Positions 10,145 through 18,835 of a stretch of 64,000 nt of DNA are shown here, piece by piece. The position numbers and the translations under genes are program-made. The notes under the pieces were generated by a model that did not search any database, was not told the DNA's origin, and worked only from the letters and a program-made list of their open reading frames with translations. Source of the stretch: Stutzerimonas kirkiae (GTDB lineage: Bacteria; Pseudomonadota; Gammaproteobacteria; Pseudomonadales; Pseudomonadaceae); assembly GCF_004327335.1 (NCBI RefSeq), contig NZ_QJUO01000001.1:186001-250000 (forward strand). The letters run 5' to 3'. The first letter of the stretch is position 1. Each line of letters opens with the position of its first letter.

Positions 10145-11457
10145 GCCCGACCATGGCAGGCGTGCTGCTGATCTGCGCGCTGTTCCTGTTCCTTGGCACC
10201 GGCATGCCGATTGCCTTCGCCCTCGGCCTGGCGGCCATGGGTGGCCTGTTCCTGGCGATGGGCTTCGATGTCATCGGTATCGTCGCCGAAACCATGTTCG
10301 CCGGTATCGGCAACCTGGCCTTCGTCTCCATCCCGATGTTCGTGCTGATGGGCGCCTTCGTCGCCGGCACACCAGCCGGCGCCGACCTCTATCGCGCCCT
10401 GGATCGCTGGATGTACAAGGTCCCCGGGGGCCTGGTGCTGTCCAACATCGGCGCCTGTGCGGTGTTCTCCGGCATGACCGGTTCCAGCCCGGCGACCTGT
10501 GCCGCCATCGGCAAGATGGGCATCCCGGAAATGATCAACCGTGGCTATCCGGCCTCGGTGGCCACCGGCTCCATCGCCGCCGGAGGCACCCTCGGCATCC
10601 TGCTGCCGCCATCGGTGACCATGATCGTCTACGGTATCGCCACCGAGACTTCCATCGGCCGCCTGTTCCTGGCCGGAGTCATCCCGGGCCTGATGCTGAC
10701 CGCCATGTTCATGTGCTGGGCAGTGATCGACGCCAGGCGCAAGGGCTATCGCTTCAACGCCTCCGGCGTGGTCTACACCCTGCGCGACAAGCTCGCGGTG
10801 CTGCCCAAGGTGCTGCCGCTGATGCTGATCATCGTCGCCATCCTCTATGTGCTCTACGGTGGCGTCGCCACGCCGTCGGAAGCGGCTGGCGCGGGCGCCA
10901 TGCTGACGCTGGTGGTGGTGGTACTGATCTACCGCCTGTTCAAGGTGCGCAGCCTGAGCGGCATCTTCGGTGCGGGCATGCGTGAAAGCGTCATGATCAT
11001 GATGATCATGGCTTCGGCGGAACTCTTCGCCTTCGCCCTGTCCTCGCTGTACATCACCCAGTCGGTAGCCGAAGTGATCGCCAGCCTGGAAGTGAACCGC
11101 TGGGTGCTGATGGGCCTGATCAACGTGTTCCTGCTGGTCGCCGGGCTGTTCCTGCCGCCGGTCGCGGTGATCGTGATGACCGCGCCGCTGCTGTTCCCCA
11201 TCGTCACCCAGGCCGGCTTCGACCCCTACTGGTTCGCAGTGATCCTGACCATCAACATGGAGATCGGCCTGATCACCCCGCCAGTGGGCCTGAACCTGTT
11301 CGTCATCAACGGCATCGCACCGGATATCCCGACCCGGGAAATCCTCTGGGGCGCCCTGCCCTATGTGCTGGTGATGGCACTGGCGATCTTCATCATGTGC
11401 CTGTTCCCGGATATCGCCACCTTCCTGCCGGAATACGTGATGGGGCCGGCCATCTGA
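10141..11457 (+). CDS. TRAP transporter large permease (DctM family)
   Basis: A 438-residue, roughly 12-helix membrane protein carrying out Na+-coupled uptake of the substrate bound by DctP. Family motifs visible: PIAFALGLAA at the N-terminus, FSGMTGSSPATCAAIGKMGIP, the GGTLGILLPPSV loop, GVATPSEAAGAGA, and near the C-terminus LITPPVGLNLFVING. Start at 10141 overlaps dctQ by four bases and is preceded by AAGGAG. Last gene of the operon before a strong terminator. Confidence 0.93.
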   Translation: MSPTMAGVLLICALFLFLGTGMPIAFALGLAAMGGLFLAMGFDVIGIVAETMFAGIGNLAFVSIPMFVLMGAFVAGTPAGADLYRALDRWMYKVPGGLVLSNIGACAVFSGMTGSSPATCAAIGKMGIPEMINRGYPASVATGSIAAGGTLGILLPPSVTMIVYGIATETSIGRLFLAGVIPGLMLTAMFMCWAVIDARRKGYRFNASGVVYTLRDKLAVLPKVLPLMLIIVAILYVLYGGVATPSEAAGAGAMLTLVVVVLIYRLFKVRSLSGIFGAGMRESVMIMMIMASAELFAFALSSLYITQSVAEVIASLEVNRWVLMGLINVFLLVAGLFLPPVAVIVMTAPLLFPIVTQAGFDPYWFAVILTINMEIGLITPPVGLNLFVINGIAPDIPTREILWGALPYVLVMALAIFIMCLFPDIATFLPEYVMGPAI

Positions 11458-11477
11458 CCGATGTGGTTCTGCCTTTC

Positions 11478-11511
11478 AGGGCGGCCTCCAAGCGGGGGCC
11501 GCCCTTTTTTT
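11478..11511 (+). terminator. Rho-independent terminator of the TRAP operon
   Basis: Perfect 9-bp stem AGGGCGGCC / GGCCGCCCT with a 10-base loop, followed by a run of Ts, 20 bases after the dctM stop. Confidence 0.92.
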
Positions 11512-11535
11512 CATCCGTCCCCGGCGAGGGTAGAT

Positions 11536-11636
11536 CGCGCCATGCGCCCAAAAGAGCCGATAAAAGCGCTGGAGGCTGGACAGCGGGACACAGAAGCCCT
11601 GCAGCGCTTTTATCGAAGGCTTTGTCCAGCCTGCGC
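11536..11636. repeat. GCTGGAGGCTGGAC palindromic repeat, copy 1
   Basis: Contains GATAAAAGCGCTGGAGGCTGGAC on the left and GCAGCGCTTTTATCGA then GTCCAGCCTGCGC on the right, arranged as an imperfect palindrome. The left part is the reverse complement of the right part of the copy at 60.4 kb, including the AAGAGCCGATAAAAGCGC block. Other copies are at 26.4 kb and, shorter, 27.3 kb. Non-coding. Confidence 0.7.
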
Positions 11637-11724
11637 AAAGCCCATGGAAAGATGAAGGATGGAACCTATTGTGGTATTGAATGGACCATCAATGGAGTAT
11701 TCGAACACCGACCGGAGGTAATCC

Positions 11725-11982
11725 ATGAGCAACGCCATTCCACGCATGACCAACCTGTTCCTGCAACTCGGCCTGGATGCCGACGAGGTGGCCATTGCGC
11801 AATTCATCAAGAGCCACCAGTTGCCCACGGACATCGGCATCACCGAAGCCCCCTACTGGAGCGACGCCCAGCGCCAGTTCCTCAGCGAACAGATCGGCAG
11901 CGATGCATCCTGGGCGATCGTCGTCGATCAACTGAACGAGTCCCTGCACGAAGACGCAGTCAAGGCGCAAAGCGGCCTCTAA
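11725..11982 (+). CDS. DUF2789 family protein
   Basis: An 85-residue protein with the DUF2789 pattern: an N-terminal LFLQLGLDAD segment, a central IGITEAPYWSDAQRQFL stretch and the C-terminal W-IVVDQLNE helix. A GGAGG ribosome site lies seven bases before the ATG. The family is small, soluble and of unknown function. Its TAA stop forms the first bases of a MITE-like repeat. Confidence 0.8.
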   Translation: MSNAIPRMTNLFLQLGLDADEVAIAQFIKSHQLPTDIGITEAPYWSDAQRQFLSEQIGSDASWAIVVDQLNESLHEDAVKAQSGL

Positions 11983-12122
11983 GACGCTGTTCACGATCTC
12001 GCGAGCTAGGGTCTGCAAGGCAAAAACAGGCGAGGAAGTGGAGTTTGCAAGGGGTAAATAGGCATTCCGGGTCTGTTTTTAACGCAGCAGGCCCGACGCG
12101 CAACAGATCGTGAACAGCTTCT
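11982..12122. repeat. MITE-like palindromic element, copy B
   Basis: A 141-bp element with near-perfect inverted ends AGACGCTGTTCACGATC and GATCGTGAACAGCTTCT (16 of 17). Related to copy A at 2544-2717. No ORF. The left end begins at the last base of the preceding stop codon. Confidence 0.75.
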
Positions 12123-12152
12123 AAGGACCTGAAGCCCTGCGACCGCCTATGC

Positions 12153-12506
12153 TCAGAGATACTCCGACCTGATCGGCTCGCCAGGATGTGCATTCAGCTT
12201 CTGGCGGATATCGGCGAACATCAGGTCGTACTGGCGGTGCGAACGAACCGGATGCACCGCCGAAGGCGGCAGGCCATGCTTGATGGCAATGCGCGTGGCA
12301 TTACTGGCGAAGTTGAAGGCCAGGTCACGCGGCAGCTCGAAAGACTCCTGGAAATGCTTGCCTGCGATCTCACCGGACATATCGAAATGCACGAAGGTTT
12401 CCCGATGCTCGTCCTGACGGATTTCGTAAGCCAGTGTAAGGTCGTAGGCGACCTCGCCAGGTAACAGTGGCAGGTAATGGAGGGTGAGTTGGCCAGGGGT
12501 GAACAT
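12153..12506 (-). CDS. DUF5064-like small protein
   Basis: A 117-residue soluble protein beginning MFTPGQLTLHYLP, with ESFELPRDLAFNFASNATRIAIKHGLP in its second half. This pattern recalls the DUF5064 family found mainly in Pseudomonas, of unknown function. AAAGGAGA lies just before the ATG. No signal peptide or membrane segment. The family name is from memory and less secure than the gene call. Confidence 0.68.
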   Translation of the reverse strand: MFTPGQLTLHYLPLLPGEVAYDLTLAYEIRQDEHRETFVHFDMSGEIAGKHFQESFELPRDLAFNFASNATRIAIKHGLPPSAVHPVRSHRQYDLMFADIRQKLNAHPGEPIRSEYL

Positions 12507-12601
12507 GCAGATCTCCTTTCCCCGCTAAAGCTGTCGAAGCGGGGTATCTTATGGTTTGTGCATGATAGCGTTTTGCTCCAGGACAAGAACCGTCGTATTC
12601 G

Positions 12602-13033
12602 TCAGCCCTGCCAACCCAGGGTGGCGGCCGCCAGCACCAGGTAGCGCAATCCCTTGGCCAGGGTGACCAGCAGCAGGAAGCTCCACCAGGGTTCGCGCAG
12701 GATACCGGCCACCAGGGTCAGAGGATCGCCGATCACCGGCACCCAGCTCAACAGCAGCGACCAACGCCCATAACGCCGATAGGCCCGACGCGCCCGCTCC
12801 AATTGCCGGTCATCGGCGGGGAACCAGCGCCGATGCCGCCAGCGCTCGACGGAGCGCCCCAGCCCCCAGTTGACCAGCGAGCCCAGCACATTGCCCAGGG
12901 TCGCCACGGCCAGCAGCGTCCAGGGAGAAAACCGCTCGCCCAACAACAGGGCCACCAGCACCGCTTCCGATTGCAGCGGCAGCAGGGTCGCGGCGAGAAA
13001 AGCCGAGAAGAATAGACCAAGCAGACCCGGCAT
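12602..13033 (-). CDS. YqaA family inner-membrane protein
   Basis: A 143-residue membrane protein with N-terminal hydrophobic segments (FFSAFLAATLLPLQSEAVLV), a central basic cytosolic stretch (LGRSVERWRHRRW) and the LLLSWVPVIGDPLTLVAGILR motif. This is the SNARE/DedA-related YqaA type rather than a full-length DedA protein. Function unknown, possibly lipid or ion homeostasis. It stands alone, 160 bp from the end of serA. Confidence 0.82.
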   Translation of the reverse strand: MPGLLGLFFSAFLAATLLPLQSEAVLVALLLGERFSPWTLLAVATLGNVLGSLVNWGLGRSVERWRHRRWFPADDRQLERARRAYRRYGRWSLLLSWVPVIGDPLTLVAGILREPWWSFLLLVTLAKGLRYLVLAAATLGWQG

Positions 13034-13153
13034 CGCGTCGTTTCATCCATTACGGCCCGAAAGCCGCACATCATAGACAGAGCCGCCCGCGGCAGGCTCC
13101 AGTGCGTCGCCACAGGCCGCAGACCCGACCGGAAAACAGCGCCATAACGACAA

Positions 13154-13173
13154 GGGGAGGCCGAAGCCTCCCC
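13154..13173 (-). terminator. Hairpin terminator of serA
   Basis: Perfect 8-bp stem GGGGAGGC / GCCTCCCC; read on the minus strand the loop is the stable UUCG tetraloop. It lies 20 bases beyond the serA stop, with only a short T-containing tail. Confidence 0.75.
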
Positions 13174-13192
13174 CTGCACTACCACCTGCCGG

Positions 13193-14428
13193 TCAGAACA
13201 GCACGCGGCTGCGAATGGTGCCCTTGACATGCTGCAGCTTGCTCAACGCCAGATCGGAGTAGGCGGCATCGACATCGATGACGACGTAGCCGACCTTCTC
13301 GTTGGTCTGCAGGTACTGGCCGGAGATGTTGATGCCATTCTCGGCGAACACCTTGTTGATCTCGCTCAGCACGCCCGGGATGTTCTCGTGGATGTGCAAC
13401 AGGCGATGCTTGCCAGGGTGGGATGGCAACGCCACTTCCGGGAAGTTGACCGAGGATACCGAAGTGCCGTTGTCGCTGTACTTGACCAGCTTCTCGGCGA
13501 CTTCCAGGCCGATGTTGGCCTGGGCCTCCATGGTCGAGCCGCCGACATGCGGGGTGAGGATAACGTTGTCCAGGCCACGCAGCGGGCTGACGAACTCCTC
13601 GCCATTGGCACGCGGCTCCACCGGGAACACATCGATGGCGGCGCCATTGAGGTGCTTGTCCCTGATCGCCGCGGCCAGGGCGTCGATTTCAACCACGGTG
13701 CCGCGGGCGGCGTTGAGCAGGATCGCGCCCTTCTTCATGGCGCGGATTTCTTTTTCGCCGATCATCCATTTGGTGGCGGCGGTTTCCGGCACGTGCAGGG
13801 TGACGATGTCGGCCAGGCCGAGCAGCTCGGTCAGGCTGTGGATCTGCGTGGCGTTGCCCAGCGGCAGCTTGGTGACCACGTCATAGAAATAGACCTGCAT
13901 GCCCAGGGCCTCGGCCAGTACCGACAACTGGGTACCGATGGAGCCGTAGCCGATGATGCCAAGCTTCTTGCCGCGGATCTCGTAGGAGTCCTTGGCGGTC
14001 TTCTGCCAGCCGCCACGGTGGCTGACGGCGTTCTTCTCGGGCACGCCGCGCAGCAGCAGGATGGCCTCGGCCAGCACCAGCTCGGCCACGGAGCGGGTGT
14101 TGGAATACGGTGCGTTGAACACGGCGATACCGCGCTCGCGCGCCGCATCCAGGTTGACCTGGTTGGTACCGATGCAGAAACAGCCGACGGCGATCAACCT
14201 CTTCGCCGCATCGAAGACTTCCTCGGTGAGCTGGGTACGCGAACGAATACCGATGAAATGCACATCGGCGATCCTTTCCTTCAGTTCGGCTTCGGGCAAC
14301 GAACCGGTGAGGTACTCGATATTGGTGTAACCGGCAGCCTTGAGTGTGTCCACGGCGGACTGGTGGACACCTTCGAGAAGAAGGAATTTGATCTTGCTCT
14401 TGTCGAGAGAGGTCTTGCTCATCTGCAT
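13193..14428 (-). CDS. serA: D-3-phosphoglycerate dehydrogenase
   Basis: Catalyses the NAD-dependent first step of serine synthesis. It has the 2-hydroxyacid dehydrogenase fold: nucleotide-binding GIIGYGSIGTQLS near residues 155-170, catalytic Arg in NAARGTVV, the Glu region, and His in LTPHVGGST, followed by a C-terminal ACT domain that ends SRVLF. Two start codons lie six bases apart; the inner one gives the 409-residue product usual for Pseudomonas, the outer one has the better AAGG spacing. Divergent from the D-2-hydroxyglutarate dehydrogenase gene. SerA of this type also reduces 2-oxoglutarate to D-2-hydroxyglutarate. Confidence 0.96.
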   Translation of the reverse strand: MQMSKTSLDKSKIKFLLLEGVHQSAVDTLKAAGYTNIEYLTGSLPEAELKERIADVHFIGIRSRTQLTEEVFDAAKRLIAVGCFCIGTNQVNLDAARERGIAVFNAPYSNTRSVAELVLAEAILLLRGVPEKNAVSHRGGWQKTAKDSYEIRGKKLGIIGYGSIGTQLSVLAEALGMQVYFYDVVTKLPLGNATQIHSLTELLGLADIVTLHVPETAATKWMIGEKEIRAMKKGAILLNAARGTVVEIDALAAAIRDKHLNGAAIDVFPVEPRANGEEFVSPLRGLDNVILTPHVGGSTMEAQANIGLEVAEKLVKYSDNGTSVSSVNFPEVALPSHPGKHRLLHIHENIPGVLSEINKVFAENGINISGQYLQTNEKVGYVVIDVDAAYSDLALSKLQHVKGTIRSRVLF

Positions 14429-14524
14429 GAAAACCTTTGGGCCGAAGGAACGAAGTGTTCAGCGAAGGCTGGCCGGACCGGCTGGATACCAGTGTCGGGA
14501 AGTCTGCCGAGGCACGTGTCAAGA

Positions 14525-14550
14525 GGGCGCATATGCTAGCATACGCGCCC
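14525..14550. promoter_or_regulatory. 26-bp palindrome between serA and D2HGDH gene
   Basis: GGGCGC-ATATGCTAGCATAC-GCGCCC is a near-perfect palindrome centred between 14537 and 14538, with one mismatched pair, midway between the two divergent starts. It could be an operator shared by both promoters. Confidence 0.55.
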
Positions 14551-14617
14551 CCGAAACGCCCCATCCCCGAGCTGAGAACGGCTCAGGGTGACAATGAATT
14601 TCATGAGAGTTCCGCCG

Positions 14618-16012
14618 ATGACCGACGCCGCCCTGATCGATGAGCTGAAAACCCTGGTCGAGCCTGGCAAGGTGCTGACCGACGCCGCCGACCTGGAAAC
14701 CTATGGCAAGGACTGGACCAAGCATTTCGCCCCGGCGCCCAGCGCCATCGTGTTCCCCCGCACCGTCGAGCAGGTACAGGCCATCGTACGCTGGGCCAAC
14801 GCGCACCAGGTGGCACTGGTCCCGTCGGGCGGACGCACCGGCCTGTCGGCGGCGGCGGTGGCGGCCAGCGGCGAAGTGGTGGTGTCGTTCGACTACATGA
14901 ACCGGATTCTCGATTTCAACCCCTATGACCGCACCGTGGTCTGCCAGCCCGGCGTGGTCACCGAGCAGTTGCAGAACTTCGCCGAGGAACAGGGGCTGTA
15001 CTACCCGGTCGATTTCGCCTCCGCCGGCTCCAGCCAGATCGGCGGCAACATCGGCACCAATGCCGGTGGGATCAAGGTCATTCGCTACGGCATGACCCGC
15101 AACTGGGTCGCCGGCCTGAAGGTGGTCACCGGCAAGGGCGATGTACTGGAACTGAACAGGGACCTGATCAAGAACGCCACCGGCTATGATCTGCGCCAGC
15201 TCTTCATCGGTGCCGAAGGCACCCTGGGCTTCGTGGTCGAGGCGACCATGCGCCTCGAACGCCAGCCGAAGAACCTCACCGCAATGGTGCTCGGCACCGC
15301 CGACTTCGAATCGATCATGCCGGTGCTGCATGCCTTCCAGAGCAAGCTGGACCTGACCGCCTTCGAATTCTTCTCCGACAAGGCCCTGGCCAAGGTACTG
15401 GCACGCGGCGACGTACCGGCGCCGTTCGAAAGCGAATGCCCTTTCTACGCATTGCTGGAATTCGAAGCCACCAGCGAGGAAATCGCCGAGAACGCCCTGG
15501 CGCTGTTCGAGCATTGCGTGGAGCAGGGCTGGGTCCTGGACGGGGTGATGAGCCAGAGCGCCCAGCAGTTGCAGAACCTGTGGAAACTGCGCGAGTACAT
15601 CTCGGAAACCATCTCGCACTGGACACCCTACAAGAACGACATCTCGGTCACCGTATCCCGGGTTCCGGCCTTCCTGCGCGACATAGACGCCATCGTCGAA
15701 GAGAACTACCCGGACCTGGAAGTGGTATGGTTCGGCCATATCGGCGACGGCAACCTGCACCTGAACATCCTCAAGCCCGACGATCTGGACAAGGACACCT
15801 TCTTCGCCCGTTGCGCCAGGGTCAACAAGTGGGTATTCGAGACCGTGCAGAAGTACAACGGCTCGATTTCCGCCGAGCATGGCGTCGGCATGACCAAACG
15901 TGATTACCTGGGCTACAGCCGCTCGGAGGCCGAGATCGCCTATATGAAAGCCATCAAGGCCACCTTCGACCCGAATGGCATCATGAACCCCGGCAAGATA
16001 TTCGCCCTGTAA
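14618..16012 (+). CDS. D-2-hydroxyglutarate dehydrogenase (FAD-linked)
   Basis: A 464-residue FAD-dependent 2-hydroxyacid dehydrogenase. The N-terminal half is a PCMH-type FAD domain (ALVPSGGRTGLSAAA, GSSQIGGNIGTNAGG, IGAEGTLGFV). The C-terminal half has HIGDGNLHLNI, whose histidines bind the divalent metal, and AEHGVGMTKRD. Position beside serA matches the known pair in which SerA makes D-2-hydroxyglutarate and this enzyme oxidises it back to 2-oxoglutarate, pulling serine synthesis forward. Upstream in-frame GTG and ATG codons exist, but homologues begin MTDAALIDEL and GAGAG precedes that ATG. Confidence 0.9.
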   Translation: MTDAALIDELKTLVEPGKVLTDAADLETYGKDWTKHFAPAPSAIVFPRTVEQVQAIVRWANAHQVALVPSGGRTGLSAAAVAASGEVVVSFDYMNRILDFNPYDRTVVCQPGVVTEQLQNFAEEQGLYYPVDFASAGSSQIGGNIGTNAGGIKVIRYGMTRNWVAGLKVVTGKGDVLELNRDLIKNATGYDLRQLFIGAEGTLGFVVEATMRLERQPKNLTAMVLGTADFESIMPVLHAFQSKLDLTAFEFFSDKALAKVLARGDVPAPFESECPFYALLEFEATSEEIAENALALFEHCVEQGWVLDGVMSQSAQQLQNLWKLREYISETISHWTPYKNDISVTVSRVPAFLRDIDAIVEENYPDLEVVWFGHIGDGNLHLNILKPDDLDKDTFFARCARVNKWVFETVQKYNGSISAEHGVGMTKRDYLGYSRSEAEIAYMKAIKATFDPNGIMNPGKIFAL

Positions 16013-16041
16013 AACCAACCCGCCACCGTGGAGATTCGCAG

Positions 16042-16707
16042 ATGAGCTACCAGCACCAGTACGTCGATGGCACACCGATCCACTACCCGCTGGGCAAGGT
16101 GGTCTGCGTGGGCCGCAACTACGCCGAGCACGCCAGGGAGTTGAACAACGAAGTCCCGAGCGAACCCCTGCTGTTCATCAAGCCGGGCAGTTGCACCGTG
16201 CCCAGCGAGGGTGGCTTCGCCATTCCGCAGGATCGCGGCAGCGTCCACTACGAAGCCGAGATCGCCGTACTGATCGGCAAGCCGCTGTCGCACAAACCCT
16301 CTGCGGAAGAGGTGCTGGATGCCATTTCCGGTTTCGCGCCATCCCTCGACCTGACCCTGCGTGATGTCCAGGCCAGCCTGAAGGAAAAAGGCTACCCCTG
16401 GGAACTGGCGAAATCCTTCGATGGCGCCTACGTGCTGGCGCCCTTCGTTTCCGGCGACAACATCGACGACCTGGCCGACATCGGCATTCGCCTGAGCATC
16501 AATGGAGAAGTACGCCAGGATGGCAACAGCCGCGACATGCTCAACCCGATCCTGCCGCTGATCCAGCACATCGCCGGGCACTTCAGCCTGCAGCCGGGCG
16601 ATGTCATCTCCACCGGCACCCCCGCCGGCGTAGGCCCGCTGCTGGCTGGTGACAAGATAGTGCTGGAGCTGGTCGGGCACTCTCATGTGGAAACACAGGC
16701 ACGCTGA
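16042..16707 (+). CDS. Fumarylacetoacetate hydrolase family protein
   Basis: A 221-residue single-domain FAH-family enzyme. The conserved VCVGRNYAEHARE, metal-binding VHYEAEIAVLIG (Glu, Glu) and DVISTGTPAGVGP motifs are all present. Such proteins are Mg-dependent hydrolases or decarboxylases acting on acylpyruvates or oxaloacetate; the substrate cannot be chosen here. GGAGATT precedes the ATG, and the gene lies 29 bp after the D-2-hydroxyglutarate dehydrogenase gene, so they are probably co-transcribed. Confidence 0.88.
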   Translation: MSYQHQYVDGTPIHYPLGKVVCVGRNYAEHARELNNEVPSEPLLFIKPGSCTVPSEGGFAIPQDRGSVHYEAEIAVLIGKPLSHKPSAEEVLDAISGFAPSLDLTLRDVQASLKEKGYPWELAKSFDGAYVLAPFVSGDNIDDLADIGIRLSINGEVRQDGNSRDMLNPILPLIQHIAGHFSLQPGDVISTGTPAGVGPLLAGDKIVLELVGHSHVETQAR

Positions 16708-16721
16708 ATTCCCGCAAGCCG

Positions 16722-16825
16722 AGGGGGGGGGGGCGCCACGCGGGCCCGCAGGAACGGGCCTGCCCGCGAATGGGGCGCCCCGCCATGAAAGCCTCGCGGC
16801 CAAGTCCGCTCCTACGGCAGGCGTC
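16722..16825. repeat. Classical Pseudomonas REP pair with an 11-G run
   Basis: Read on the minus strand, the segment contains GTAGGAGCGGACTTGGCCGC and then GCGGGCAGGCCCGTTCCTGC, two REP units in inverted orientation around GGGGCGCCCC. A run of 11 Gs at 16723-16733 sits at the left edge. Non-coding, 3' of the FAH gene. Confidence 0.75.
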
Positions 16826-16929
16826 GCGCCCCGCCCCGGCCTTGAACAAAGTCGATAACGAAATTCATTAAGCTTGGGTTCATCTTCCCGTACTATGCTG
16901 GCGGCCTATTGTGCGGGAGTGTCTGGAAC

Positions 16930-17868
16930 ATGCGTCGTATAGCTGTGCGTGTGGGTTTGTTGGGCATGTGCGCCGTCCTGGCGACAGCCGTGATCTATCT
17001 GGGGCAGCAGCATCGCGCCTTCGAACGCCTTTGGCTCGGCACACGGCAGAGCATCGCGCCGCTATCGGATGATTCCATCCGCCTCGCCGACTACCGGGTG
17101 GTCATCGAGGGGCATCGCCTGGAAGGCATCGACCAAGTCTCGGCCCTGACCTTCGATCCGGATCGCAACAGCCTGTTCACCGTTACCAACCGCAACCCCG
17201 AGCTGATCGAGCTGTCGCTGTACGGTGATGTACTGCGGCGTATCCCCCTGGTTGGCCTCGAGGACCCCGAAGCCGTCGAATACGTCGGCCTGAATCGTTA
17301 TGTGATCGCCGATGAGCGGCGCCAGAAGCTGGTCAGGGTGCAACTTGACGACGATACCCTGAAGCTGGATGTCAGCCACCTGCCGATGCTCGACCTGAGC
17401 CGTCGCGAGGTTGGCAACAAGGGCTTCGAGGGGCTGGCCTACGATATCGCCGGCCAGCGCCTGTTCGTAGGCCAGGAGCGCGACCCGATGCGCATCATCG
17501 AAGTCCACGGATATAGCGGTGGACCCTTCAATGACGCGCTGAGCATGGAACTGGACGAAATGCGTGACCGCAGCCTGCTGATGCGCGACCTGTCCAGCCT
17601 GCAATTCGATGAACGAACCGGCCACCTGCTGGCCCTGTCGGACGAGTCACGGGTACTGCTGGAGCTGGACCGCCAGGGACGGGCGCTTGGCACACTGTCG
17701 CTGCTGATGGGGCAGCACGGCCTGAAGCAGTCCATCCCCCAGGCAGAGGGCGTGACCATGGGCAGTGACGGCGCGATCTACATGGTCAGCGAACCCAACC
17801 TGTTCTATGTATTCCGCAAACCCGACAGCGTCTCCGAACCGATAACGGCGCAACCGACCGGAAGCTGA
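16930..17868 (+). CDS. SdiA-regulated (YjiK-like) beta-propeller protein, membrane-anchored
   Basis: A 312-residue protein with an N-terminal signal anchor (residues 4-24, basic then hydrophobic) and an extracytoplasmic beta-propeller resembling the SdiA-regulated/YjiK family. Repeat-like strands include QVSALTFDPDRNSLFTVTN, EGLAYDIAGQRLFVGQE, LSSLQFDERTGHLLALSDES and AEGVTMGSDGAIYMVSEPN. The family's function is unknown. A TTG at 16909 is also in frame, but the ATG at 16930 gives a proper signal anchor. The gene stands alone. Confidence 0.8.
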   Translation: MRRIAVRVGLLGMCAVLATAVIYLGQQHRAFERLWLGTRQSIAPLSDDSIRLADYRVVIEGHRLEGIDQVSALTFDPDRNSLFTVTNRNPELIELSLYGDVLRRIPLVGLEDPEAVEYVGLNRYVIADERRQKLVRVQLDDDTLKLDVSHLPMLDLSRREVGNKGFEGLAYDIAGQRLFVGQERDPMRIIEVHGYSGGPFNDALSMELDEMRDRSLLMRDLSSLQFDERTGHLLALSDESRVLLELDRQGRALGTLSLLMGQHGLKQSIPQAEGVTMGSDGAIYMVSEPNLFYVFRKPDSVSEPITAQPTGS

Positions 17869-17941
17869 GGCTGCGGCGACAGGCCGCTTCAGGGCCAGGG
17901 CGACCGTGCTCACCGCCAGATGATAGCGAAGAGCTTTCCGA

Positions 17942-17956
17942 GGTGCGCGGCGCACC
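17942..17956. repeat. GGTGCGC-G-GCGCACC palindrome
   Basis: Perfect 7-base arms around one G, in the 103-bp space between two convergent genes. Same family as the units at 6335, 37337 and 51315. Confidence 0.55.
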
Positions 17957-17971
17957 CCATGCGCCTCGGGC

Positions 17972-18745
17972 TCAGGATGCCTCGTCCAGCAGGTCATGCA
18001 GCTCGACGAACTGCTGGGTAAGCTTGTGCTTGGGATCGAACTGGATCAGTGGAACGCTGGCCTGGTGCGACTCACGCATCCGCACCGAACTCATCAGGTG
18101 CACCGGCAGCACCGGCAGGCCTTCGGCGATCAGTTCATCGATCATCTGCTGCGGCAGCGCCGCACGCGGCTGGAACTGGTTGACCACGATGCCCTCGACC
18201 CGCAGATCCTCGTTGTGGTCCTCCTTGAGTTCCTCGATCTCCGCCAGCAGCCCGTACAGCGCCTGGCGGGAGAAAGCATCGCAATCGAAGGGGATCAGGC
18301 AGCGGTCCGCGGCGATCAGCGCGGAAACCGTATAGAAGTTGAGCGCTGGTGGCGTATCTATGTAAATCCGCTCGTACTCTTCGGTCAGGCTGTCGAGCAG
18401 TTTGCGCAACTTGTTGATCTTGTGCTTCGCCTCGAGCTTGGGCTGCAGATCGGCCAGTTCCGCCGAGGCGCTGATCAGGTGCAGGTTGTCGATCGCAGTC
18501 TCGTGGATGGTAGGACGCGCCTTCTTCGCCGCCGGACTGGTGGACAGTATCAGCTTGAAGAAGTCCGCAATGCCGACAGGGATGTCATCCCCCGTCAGGC
18601 CGGTCAGGTAGTGGGTGGAATTGGCTTGCGCATCCAGGTCCACCAGCAAAGTGCGGTATCCCTGGGAAGCACTGACTGCCGCCAGATTGCAGGCGATACT
18701 GGACTTGCCAACCCCCCCCTTCTGATTGAACACAACCCTGCGCAT
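17972..18745 (-). CDS. ParA family ATPase (solitary)
   Basis: A 257-residue deviant-Walker ATPase: KGGVGKSS at residues 9-16 carries the signature lysine, with [12 protein letters not shown] and YIDTPPAL (Walker A' and B) downstream. The frame is open further upstream, but the ATG at 18745 is preceded by GGAGGGG and gives a standard ParA N-terminus ([11 protein letters not shown]). No ParB gene is adjacent, so plasmid-type partitioning is unlikely; solitary ParA/MinD-like proteins position other cargo. Upstream lies thyA on the same strand. Confidence 0.87.
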   Translation of the reverse strand: MRRVVFNQKGGVGKSSIACNLAAVSASQGYRTLLVDLDAQANSTHYLTGLTGDDIPVGIADFFKLILSTSPAAKKARPTIHETAIDNLHLISASAELADLQPKLEAKHKINKLRKLLDSLTEEYERIYIDTPPALNFYTVSALIAADRCLIPFDCDAFSRQALYGLLAEIEELKEDHNEDLRVEGIVVNQFQPRAALPQQMIDELIAEGLPVLPVHLMSSVRMRESHQASVPLIQFDPKHKLTQQFVELHDLLDEAS

Positions 18746-18835
18746 TTCGACCCCTCCCGTAATATCCCTTCGCTCCATCCTACACCAATGGAATGACAAA
18801 ACGATGACATCGACAAGACGGTTCGGTTCGGTCCA

